The notes beneath the pieces are model-generated. The model worked only from the letters and a program-made list of their open reading frames with translations. It had not been told where the DNA came from and did no database searches. The translations under genes were made by a program, and so were the position numbers. A DNA stretch of 52,858 nucleotides, taken from assembly GCA_002898735.1 (NCBI GenBank), contig BEHY01000012.1:1-52858 (forward strand), written 5' to 3'. Of the stretch, positions 1 through 7,491 are shown piece after piece. Each line of letters opens with the position of its first letter. Position 1 is the stretch's first letter. This DNA comes from Candidatus Thermoflexus japonica. Lineage in GTDB: Bacteria > Chloroflexota > Anaerolineae > Thermoflexales > Thermoflexaceae.

Positions 1-1083
1 GCCGGTTTCCTGAGCGATCTGTCGAATACGGCGGACCATCTGAGGGATGCGGGAACGAGGGACCGTGATGTCTTCGCTGAATTTATGGGGCGCCAGTCGA
101 GCGATGGCGGGGGAGGCTTGGCGGCGAGGTTCCCATAGCATGGTGGCGGACTCGGTGTCCGTGGCTATGCGAACCACCCGGCCGCCAAAGGCCTGAACCT
201 GTTGAGCCATCCGGGCCAGATCCCCCCGCACAGCCTCTTCCTCCCCATCCGCCGCCAGCAACAGGAGCGCCTCCGCCTCCACCGGCAACCCGTGAGGATG
301 AAAGGCCTCCACCGCCCGCATCACCCCCTGGTCCATGAGCTCGGCCATCAACGGCAACACCCCCGAACTTAAAATCGCAACCACCGCCTCACACGCGGAT
401 TCCAGATGATCAAAAGCCACCGCCAGCGCCCCCAGCGCCGGCGGCCGGGGCAACAGCCGAACGGTTACCTCGGTGATCACCCCCAGGGTTCCCTCAGATC
501 CAATGAACAGATGCTTGAGGTCATAACCCGATACATCTTTCATCACCCGTCCCCCCAGCCGCAATACCTCCCCACCCGGGATGACCACCTCCATTCCCAG
601 GACATAATCCCGCGTCACCCCATATTTCAGGCAACGCGGCCCGCCGGCATTGGTCGCCACATTGCCCCCGATGGTGGACATATACAGCGATGCCGGGTCC
701 GGTGGGTAGAACCACCCTCGAGCCTCCACCGCCTTCTGAAGCTCATACGTGATCACTCCGGGCTGAACCACCGCCACCCCATCCGCCGGATCGATTTCCA
801 GGATCCGGTTCATCCGGGCCAGGCTTAAACAGATCCCCCCGCCGATCGGCACCGATCCCCCCGCCAGCCCGGTTCCCCCACCCCGCGGCACCACCGGAAC
901 TTCCAGTTCGTTGGCTATGCGAAGCACCCAGGCCACGTCCGCGGTGGATTCCGCATGGACCACCACATCCGGCATCCCTTCCGCCCACGTGGCGTCATAC
1001 CCATAAACCAGCCGCTCCGCCGGCTGGATCGAAATCTGATCGGGACGCAACCGCTCCCGCAAACGCACAACCACCCTGTCCAT
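1..1083 (-). CDS. glcD: FAD-binding oxidase, GlcD/D-lactate dehydrogenase family (C-terminus cut by window edge)
   Basis: The minus strand is open without a stop from 1083 to position 1, giving 361 codons. The protein belongs to the FAD-linked oxidase family that includes glycolate oxidase subunit GlcD and D-lactate dehydrogenases. The FAD-binding (PCMH) signature VPRGGGTGLAGG lies near residues 65-76, followed by STIGGNVATNAGG and KYGVTRDYVLGMEVV and then GSEGTLGVITEVTVRLLP. The family is usually about 460-480 residues, so roughly 100 C-terminal residues lie outside the window. The frame is open upstream of 1083, but MDRVVVRLRERL fits a normal family N-terminus, so ATG 1083 was chosen; only a weak GGGG-like ribosome site precedes it. 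It should oxidise a 2-hydroxy acid, but which one cannot be read from the sequence. Confidence 0.88.
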   Translation of the reverse strand, partial: MDRVVVRLRERLRPDQISIQPAERLVYGYDATWAEGMPDVVVHAESTADVAWVLRIANELEVPVVPRGGGTGLAGGSVPIGGGICLSLARMNRILEIDPADGVAVVQPGVITYELQKAVEARGWFYPPDPASLYMSTIGGNVATNAGGPRCLKYGVTRDYVLGMEVVIPGGEVLRLGGRVMKDVSGYDLKHLFIGSEGTLGVITEVTVRLLPRPPALGALAVAFDHLESACEAVVAILSSGVLPLMAELMDQGVMRAVEAFHPHGLPVEAEALLLLAADGEEEAVRGDLARMAQQVQAFGGRVVRIATDTESATMLWEPRRQASPAIARLAPHKFSEDITVPRSRIPQMVRRIRQIAQETG

Positions 1084-1460
1084 GGATCGATCCCCAGTAT
1101 ACAACCCCGGTTGCTGCGCCAATCTTGCCAGGAGCCGATGCAACTGCCGTATCGTAAACCAGCAGGAAGCTACGAACCAGTATAGCCCCCGAAGGAATGT
1201 CGCACAAGATCCTCGCAATCTGAAATGGAACCTGAGCCGGAACAAGCCCCATCGCGCCAGATCGACAAGAATCCCGTTCCAGCTGCTCCACCCCTTAAAT
1301 CCCGCCCAATCGCAAAGCCCTATCCTCCCGGATCAGCAGACCCACTGGCCCCCTCATCCTCCTTCCCCGTAAAAATGGGTAATTATTTTTCGCTAAATAT
1401 ATTAATCAAAAAATCAATGGCCAGATATTCACGCATATAACACGCATATAATATAAATGG
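1084..1460. other. Intergenic region between divergent genes, with AT-rich 3' part
   Basis: No convincing gene is seen. The first 290 bases have the usual high GC. From about 1376 to 1460 the sequence becomes strikingly AT-rich compared with the rest of the window. That part holds a TATAAT hexamer and an 11-bp tandem duplication next to the start of the downstream regulator gene, so it probably contains that gene's promoter. Confidence 0.5.
1430..1452 (+). promoter_or_regulatory. Candidate -10 box within an 11-bp tandem direct repeat
   Basis: The 11-mer cacgcatataa occurs twice head-to-tail (1430-1440 and 1441-1451), and TATAAT (1447-1452) overlaps the second copy. No good -35 hexamer is found 16-18 bp upstream. 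With this -10, transcription would start near 1459, making ATG 1461 almost leaderless or giving ATG 1500 a leader of about 40 nt. The duplicated half-site could bind an activator, possibly the regulator encoded just downstream. Confidence 0.4.
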
Positions 1461-4400
1461 ATGCTCTGGATCCTGCTGGATATTCGTGGGGTAAGTGACA
1501 TGGTGGATCCTGATGCCCGCGGTTATTCCCTGCTGATTGTCAGAATGCTCGGACCACCGGCGATATGGTGGGATACACAGCCGCTATGGATATCCCGGCG
1601 CCAGGTGCGCGCGCTTCTTTATCGCCTGGCAGTAGATCTGCAGCCGATCGCCAGTGATGCCCTTTGTGCTCTCCTGTGGCCCGATGTTCCCACCTATGTC
1701 GCTCATCCTCGCCTAAGCCGCCTGCTCTACTTCCTGAAGCGGATGCTGCCCGACCCCTCCCTGCTGCAACAGCATGAAGGATACGTGCGCCTGAATCCCA
1801 ACCTCGTGTGGAGCGATACCCATGCCCTTGCTCAGGCTCTGGGACAACCCGACGCAGATGAGCAAACGCTGATCGCAGCCGCACAACTGTATCGTGGGGA
1901 TTTCCTGGATGGATTCTTCCTGCCACAGGCGCCGGAGTATGAACTCTGGATAACCCGAGAGCGATATCTCTGGGAACAACGATATCTGTCGCTGCTCATT
2001 CGATTGATGGAACTCGCAGAGGGACGAGGGGATTATGAGGGAGCAATCCGGTGGGCGCAACGATACCTGGAGATCCATGAAACGGACGAATCGGTTCACC
2101 GACGTTTGATCTGGATATATGCTCTGCAGGGAAATCGGGAGGCAGCCGCCGCCCAGTTTGAGCGATGTGTTGTTGTGCTGGAGCGGGAACTGGGCGTCGC
2201 TCCGCTCCCGGAAACGCGAGCCGCATACGAAGCAGCCATGAGCGGGCGTCGCACGTTGCCATCACCCGCCATGGCATCTCCATGGACCCCTCCCAAGTCG
2301 ACAGCCGTTCCTTTTGTGGGACGCGAGGCTGCTTTACGGCAGTTGCAGGAGGCCTATGACCAGGCCCGCCATGGACAGCGGGTGGTGGTTTTTATCAGCG
2401 GAGAGGCAGGTATTGGCAAGACGCGGCTTCTTCACGAGTTCGCCAGCCGTCTTCCGCAAGATACGCTCGTGCTGACCATCGTGGGCCGCCGGGCAGGTCG
2501 TGACCTTCCTTATGCAGCCCTCGTTGAGGGTCTGCGCCAATTGCTTCCGCGTGTGGATCCCCATGGCATCCCTGGCCTTCCTTCAACCCTGGCGCGTTTC
2601 GCGGTCTTTCATCCAGAACTTTCTTCTTTCATCAGTCCATCGCCTCCTCCATCTCCATCGTCCGATCAATCCCCGGCAGCGATGATCAGTACATTTCATA
2701 CATTGCTGGAAGCCTTAGCCCGCATGTCGGCTCCGCTGATCCTTTGTGTCGACGATGCGCATAACCTGGATCAATACACGGAGGCCTGGCTCCATCACTG
2801 GCTGGCCTCCGCCCCGCGCTATGCGGCGCTGGCGCTCATTACCTGCCGACCGGAGGAGATGGAGGCCCTCGCTTTGCTGCATGAGGCAGCGGCCCGCCAC
2901 AGCGCGCTCCGCTCCATAGCGCTGACCGGGCTGGGGAGGTCCGCCGTCAGCGCCCTGGCGCGTCATATCCTGGGAGATCAGATCCGGGAGACCGACCTGA
3001 TCGATCGATTGCACCAGCTGACCGGTGGCAACCCCTTTTTCCTTCTGGAGCTCCTGCGTTCCCTGGTGGAAAGCGGAGGGAAATTCCCGGAGGACATCCG
3101 CGAAAGGGCTCTTCCCGCAACGGTTGAACTGACACTCCAGCAGCGGCTGAAGCGAATACCCGATGTGGCACGACGGGTTCTGGAGGCCGTCAGTGTTCTG
3201 GAAGCAGACGCCTCCTTTGAGGCCATCGTACAAACAAGCGGTTACACGGACGAAGCGGTGACCTCCGCCCTCGACGTGCTGATAGCGTATGGCCTGCTTC
3301 GCGAGGCTGGATCCTCTTATGCTTTTGCCCACGACTTAACACGGGAGTTCACATACCATCATATGCTGCACGCCCGACGGCGTCTGTTGCATCGCCGGGC
3401 GGCGCGGGCTTTGCAGCGGCTGGCTCCTCAGAAAAGGGCCACCATTGCCTGGCATTTTCAGCTGGGTGACGAACCGGAGGCAGCAGCGCACTGGTGGATA
3501 AAAGCGGGCGATGCCGCCCGCCATACCCATACCTACGAGGAGGCCATTCGCTGCTATGAACGGGCCCTGGCCCTGCAACGCACCCTGGGCGACGAAGAAG
3601 CCGCAGCGCATACGCTCCTGCGCATCGGCCTCACATCCCATGCGGCCTCTGATTTCCAGCGAGCCGCAGGAGCATATATGGAAGGACTTGCCCTCTGGAA
3701 AACCGCTCCAAAGATCCTGAGCACAGCGCCTGGAATTCGAGAGCTACGAGTAGACTGGCCTGGCCTCAACACGCTGGACCCGGCTCAGGCGGCGAACGCG
3801 AACGCCGGTGGCGTGATCGAACACCTCTTCGCCGGTCTGGTCGAATGGGACCCTGAGCTCAACGTCGTCCCGGATGGGGCGCGTGGATGGGAGATCTCTG
3901 AGGACGGCCGGAACTATGTCTTCCACCTGCGAGAAGATATGCGCTGGAGCGATGGGCGGCCGGTTCGCGCTCAGGACTATATCGTCGCCTGGCAGCGCAT
4001 CCTGCATCCGGGCAATTCAAGTCCCTTTGCTCGCCTGCTCTTCCCCATCCGCCATGCCCCAGAATATCACCGGGGAGAAATGCAGGATCCAAAGCAGCTC
4101 GGCATACGGGCCGTAGACGATCTGACACTGGAGGTGGAGCTGGCGAAACCATGTGGCTTCTTCCTTCACCTGCTGGCCCACCCGGCGGCCCGTCCGGTGC
4201 CTTCTCACGTGGTAAGCTTGGAAGAAGCGAACTGGTGGCGTCCAAACATCCTGGTTACGAATGGCGCTTTTCGACTGGCGCTCTGGAAGCCCGACGTTGA
4301 AGTTATATTAAGCCGCTCGCCCGTGTATACGGGCCACTGGACAGGTAACGTCGACCGGGTGGTGCTTTGCCTGGGACTTGGATCCCCATGCAAGCAGGAC

Positions 4401-5285
4401 AAATGGCGTCTCTACCTCGAAGATCGGCTGGATGTGTTCACCGTGCGTTGGGGGCTGAGGCCGGACGAGGTGAACACGGCATGTCGGGAGCATCGGGATG
4501 AGTTCATCTCTGTCCCCAATTTCCTCACCAGGTTTCTGGGCTTCAACACCCGAATCCCACCGTTCGCCGACCGCAGGGTGCGACACGCATTCGCTCATGC
4601 CATTGACCGGAATATGGTGGCCTATCTGATGGGTGGGGACCTCATGCCGGCCACTGGCGGTATTATCCCGCCCAGCATGCCTGGCCACATGGAAGCCATC
4701 AGCCCCTCTTTTGACCCGCTCAAAGCGCAACGCTTGCTGGAAGCCGCCGGCTACCCTCGAGGCCGTGGATTCCCTGAGGTAAGACTGCTGATCTTCCCTG
4801 GTGCGGAGGCAGCCGCAGAATACATGCAGCTGGCCTGGCAGCGCCTTCTCGGTGTTTCCGTCCACCTGGAGATTCTCCCTCTCGACACTTATATGGATCG
4901 CCTGCGTGCCGGGCCGTGGCCTGAGCTCTTCCTGGCCGGCTGGATGGCGGATTACCCGGATCCGGACAGCATACTCCGCGCATGTGCGATTGAGGAGCAA
5001 ACCGGCTGGCACCATGACACCTATGCAGCCCTTCTGGACCAGGCGCTGGAGAGCCGGAACCCGGAGGAACGATGGCTTCTATATCAGAAAGCCGAGGCAC
5101 TGTTAATGCAGGACCTACCCGTCTTTCCATTAGCCTACTCTCACTGGGGATTGTTCCTTAAGCCGTGGGTGCGCCGCTTCCCCGTATCTCCCCTCAAGTG
5201 GTGGTTCTGGAAACACGTTATCCTCGATCAGGATGGTGGCCCTTTGAGCCACGGGAAGAGGAAAAACCCCGAAGACCCCCGGTGA
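1461..5285 (+). CDS. BTAD/STAND transcriptional regulator fused to an oligopeptide-binding (SBP_bac_5) domain
   Basis: This is a 1274-residue multidomain protein with no signal peptide. Residues about 22-105 resemble an OmpR-type winged helix (RMLGPPAIWW, then SRRQVRALLYRLA), and about 112-255 form a bacterial transcriptional activation domain (AQLYRGDFLDGF, WEQRYLSLLIRLM). A STAND/AAA ATPase follows, with VPFVGREA near 283, Walker A GEAGIGKT at 314-321 and Walker B LILCVDD ending at 432. TPR-like helices cover about 660-750. From about 755 to 1255 the protein is a family-5 solute-binding domain (LRVDWPGLNTLDP, LVEWDP, WEISEDGRNYVFHLR, WSDGRPV, FNTRIPPFADRRVRHAF, LFLAGWMADYPDPDS). The cluster-5 binding domain is normally secreted; here it is C-terminal in a cytoplasmic regulator and may be a ligand sensor. 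ATG 1500 is an alternative start that removes 13 residues; neither start has a strong ribosome site. Confidence 0.85.
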   Translation: MLWILLDIRGVSDMVDPDARGYSLLIVRMLGPPAIWWDTQPLWISRRQVRALLYRLAVDLQPIASDALCALLWPDVPTYVAHPRLSRLLYFLKRMLPDPSLLQQHEGYVRLNPNLVWSDTHALAQALGQPDADEQTLIAAAQLYRGDFLDGFFLPQAPEYELWITRERYLWEQRYLSLLIRLMELAEGRGDYEGAIRWAQRYLEIHETDESVHRRLIWIYALQGNREAAAAQFERCVVVLERELGVAPLPETRAAYEAAMSGRRTLPSPAMASPWTPPKSTAVPFVGREAALRQLQEAYDQARHGQRVVVFISGEAGIGKTRLLHEFASRLPQDTLVLTIVGRRAGRDLPYAALVEGLRQLLPRVDPHGIPGLPSTLARFAVFHPELSSFISPSPPPSPSSDQSPAAMISTFHTLLEALARMSAPLILCVDDAHNLDQYTEAWLHHWLASAPRYAALALITCRPEEMEALALLHEAAARHSALRSIALTGLGRSAVSALARHILGDQIRETDLIDRLHQLTGGNPFFLLELLRSLVESGGKFPEDIRERALPATVELTLQQRLKRIPDVARRVLEAVSVLEADASFEAIVQTSGYTDEAVTSALDVLIAYGLLREAGSSYAFAHDLTREFTYHHMLHARRRLLHRRAARALQRLAPQKRATIAWHFQLGDEPEAAAHWWIKAGDAARHTHTYEEAIRCYERALALQRTLGDEEAAAHTLLRIGLTSHAASDFQRAAGAYMEGLALWKTAPKILSTAPGIRELRVDWPGLNTLDPAQAANANAGGVIEHLFAGLVEWDPELNVVPDGARGWEISEDGRNYVFHLREDMRWSDGRPVRAQDYIVAWQRILHPGNSSPFARLLFPIRHAPEYHRGEMQDPKQLGIRAVDDLTLEVELAKPCGFFLHLLAHPAARPVPSHVVSLEEANWWRPNILVTNGAFRLALWKPDVEVILSRSPVYTGHWTGNVDRVVLCLGLGSPCKQDKWRLYLEDRLDVFTVRWGLRPDEVNTACREHRDEFISVPNFLTRFLGFNTRIPPFADRRVRHAFAHAIDRNMVAYLMGGDLMPATGGIIPPSMPGHMEAISPSFDPLKAQRLLEAAGYPRGRGFPEVRLLIFPGAEAAAEYMQLAWQRLLGVSVHLEILPLDTYMDRLRAGPWPELFLAGWMADYPDPDSILRACAIEEQTGWHHDTYAALLDQALESRNPEERWLLYQKAEALLMQDLPVFPLAYSHWGLFLKPWVRRFPVSPLKWWFWKHVILDQDGGPLSHGKRKNPEDPR

Positions 5286-5559
5286 AAATCGGTGCGGATG
5301 GACGCGCCGAAGACGCACCCACCCACGCAATCCTATCTCTCCTTCTTCCCGCCATCGCCCCCATGGGCCTGTGGCTTCTTCGGGCAACTGCGGTTGCCGC
5401 GCCTCATTCCCACAGTTTGGATGAGAACACCGTCCGTTCATAGAGGAGACAGGCCTTGAGCTTCCACAAGCCCGGGGGAGAGGGACGGCGTGTAGAGCTT
5501 TTGTAGAAACCATTCTGTTATCCTCCGTGGCGAGGAAACTCCTGAGGAAGGTGGCCGCA

Positions 5560-5778
5560 ATGGCGCATATACACCGGGCAGCCGATTACTGTTCGTTTCT
5601 CGTCCGCCTGTGGCTGATCGCTGGGCCCGAGGGTCAGCGATGGATGGGCGAGGTCGAACGGGTGCAGGATGGCCAAATCTGGCGATTCCAATCCCTTGAA
5701 GAAATTGCCGGCTTCTTCGAGTCACCGAAGCGGTTCCTGGAGTCGGAGGGAAGCTCACAGGCAGCCTCCAGTCCGTGA
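5560..5778 (+). CDS. Small conserved hypothetical protein
   Basis: This is a 72-residue protein starting at ATG 5560. An excellent ribosome site GAGGAAGG lies at 5544-5551, which favours this start over the in-frame GTG at 5527. The sequence contains HIHRAADYCSFLVRLW, then GEVERVQDGQIWRF and SLEEIAGFF. The block resembles small proteins that I associate with Chloroflexota genomes, with no known function. There is no signal peptide, membrane segment or obvious catalytic motif. It ends 22 bases before the next gene, so the two may be cotranscribed. Confidence 0.65.
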   Translation: MAHIHRAADYCSFLVRLWLIAGPEGQRWMGEVERVQDGQIWRFQSLEEIAGFFESPKRFLESEGSSQAASSP

Positions 5779-5800
5779 AACAAGAACCGGAGGGAGCAAG

Positions 5801-7123
5801 ATGTTCCGGAAATGGGTTTATGGACTCTGTGCGCTGGCGCTGATCAGCATGGCCCTGGCATGTGGGCCGACGAGGATCACGGCCACGGCAACGCCTCCAC
5901 CAGCCACCCCTTCTGTCATTTCAACAGGCGAACCCCTTTCCCCCACCCCCATCCCCACGATGGCGACCGCGACGTCCATCCCCACTCCGCCCGCGACAGC
6001 GGCATGCGTCCGGGGCGCCCGTATGGTGGCCGATGTGACCGTCCCGGACAACACTCCCTTCGCGCCAGGTGCCTCATTTGTTAAGACGTGGCGCATGCGC
6101 AACTCCGGCACCTGTGCCTGGGAGCCGGGCACAAAACTGGTCTTTGTATCGGGCAACCCCATGGGCGGCCCCGCGGCAGTGGATGTGCCCGCGCTGGCCC
6201 CCGGCGCGCTGACCGATGTGAGCGCGAATTTCATCGCGCCATCCACCCCGGGAACATACCAGGCGAGTTATCAGCTTCAGGCCCCAGACGGCACCCGCTT
6301 TGGCCCGGTCATCTGGGTGCAGATTGTAGTGCCCGCCCCGGTCACGGCAACCCCCACTCCTCAGCCTACGGTAGCTCCTACCACTACTGTGACGCCGACG
6401 GAAGCACCACCCGCTCAGGCCGATCTGAGTGTCCAAGCAGTGGACCTCCGCCCGGCAACCCCATCCGCTGGCTCCACCTTCGCCATAGATATCCGGATTA
6501 CCAACAATGGACTGGCTAACGCCTCCAACTTCAACGTGCGGGCGCTCAAGCAGGCCCGGGGAACAGCCTGTCCGGGGCCTGGTCTGGTACTCTTTGACCG
6601 CCGATTCAGCGTGAACGCAGGCCAGACCGCTACCTTTAGCGAGAACACCCGCATAAACGAGGCTGGGGACTACAGCCTTTGCATCGTTCTGGACCATCTG
6701 AACGAGATTCCCGAGGCCGACGAGAACAACAACTTCTTCCAGAAAAATATTACCATCGCGGGCCTACCGGACCTCTATCCGTTCTACATCGGCATGAACA
6801 CCTGGCATCCGCGCGTGAATCAGGACGTTTCGGTCAGCATCACGCTACGCAATGATGGCAACGCACCGGTCCGGGATTTCAACGTGCGGTTACTCCGGCA
6901 GGCTCCCGGTGCGGCGTGCCCGGGTGGTCCTGGCACGGTTATCTTTGATGCCTACGCTTCGCTGGACGCCAATGGCTCACAGGTCTTTATGCGGACCATC
7001 CGGTTCACCGAAGTCGGGACCTTCCAGTTGTGCGCTATTCTGGACCACATGAACCAGGTGGCCGAGTCCAACGAGGGCAACAACGCCATCAAGTCGGACC
7101 AGAACGTGGTGGTGTCTCCGTAA
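5801..7123 (+). CDS. Surface lipoprotein with NBR1-type Ig-like domain and two CARDB domains
   Basis: The ATG at 5801 follows GGAGGGAG at the right distance. The 440-residue product begins with a lipoprotein signal peptide whose lipobox is ALAC near residues 18-21, followed by a Thr/Pro-rich linker. Residues about 65-175 match the NBR1-type Ig-like fold (PFAPGASFVKTWRMRN, GTCAWEPGTKLVFVSG). After a second Pro/Thr linker come two CARDB-type modules (about 200-315 and 316-435), each with a D/E-x-NNxxxK or EGNNAIK signature (EIPEADENNNFF, AESNEGNNAIKSDQN). It is probably anchored on the outer face of the membrane for adhesion or protein binding. No catalytic domain is visible. Confidence 0.85.
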   Translation: MFRKWVYGLCALALISMALACGPTRITATATPPPATPSVISTGEPLSPTPIPTMATATSIPTPPATAACVRGARMVADVTVPDNTPFAPGASFVKTWRMRNSGTCAWEPGTKLVFVSGNPMGGPAAVDVPALAPGALTDVSANFIAPSTPGTYQASYQLQAPDGTRFGPVIWVQIVVPAPVTATPTPQPTVAPTTTVTPTEAPPAQADLSVQAVDLRPATPSAGSTFAIDIRITNNGLANASNFNVRALKQARGTACPGPGLVLFDRRFSVNAGQTATFSENTRINEAGDYSLCIVLDHLNEIPEADENNNFFQKNITIAGLPDLYPFYIGMNTWHPRVNQDVSVSITLRNDGNAPVRDFNVRLLRQAPGAACPGGPGTVIFDAYASLDANGSQVFMRTIRFTEVGTFQLCAILDHMNQVAESNEGNNAIKSDQNVVVSP

Positions 7124-7160
7124 ACTCTCCGGTGACGATCACCGGACCGCGAGGAGTGCT

Positions 7161-7310
7161 GTGAAGCCTGATCATTCATTTCTCTTGGGACTGGCAGCAG
7201 CGGGGGCGCTCTCCGGCGGCAACTACACCCTGGTCGGCGGCTTCTGGGGCGGCGCGGTGGCCGCCGTGCAATACCGGGTCTACCTGCCGCTGGTGCTGAG
7301 GAACTACTGA
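7161..7310 (+). pseudogene. Mini-ORF: signal-like N-terminus joined to the last 30 residues of a YLPLVLRNY surface protein
   Basis: GTG 7161 is preceded by GAGGAG (7151-7156) and opens a 49-codon frame. Its start looks like the beginning of a signal peptide (MKPDHSFLLGLAAAGAL). It then passes directly into SGGNYTLVGGFWGGAV and ends VYLPLVLRNY before TGA 7308. The second half is nearly identical in DNA and protein to the end of the gene at 9549-9863. The simplest reading is a duplicate of that gene that lost its middle by internal deletion. A real small secreted peptide cannot be excluded, because start, frame and stop are intact. Confidence 0.6.
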
Positions 7311-7330
7311 CCTCCCCCCTACCCCCTGCA

Positions 7331-7367
7331 CCCCCTTCCCCTCCCCGACTCGGAGAGGGGAAGGGGG
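7331..7367. repeat. REP-like perfect inverted repeat
   Basis: The arms cccccttcccctc (7331-7343) and gaggggaaggggg (7355-7367) are perfectly complementary over 13 bp around an 11-nt loop. The element lies 20 bases after the mini-ORF stop. It could end transcription or be one copy of a dispersed palindromic repeat. It has no U-tract. Confidence 0.6.
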
Positions 7368-7491
7368 CCGCCGATCGTGGGGTGATGCAATGAACATCTA
7401 CGTCCGGAGTGGATAATCAAGGCCAAACCGATTTGCCTCCAGTCCGCCCGGACGTTAGAAGTGCAAAATTCCTTTTGCCAGGAGGTGCAGG

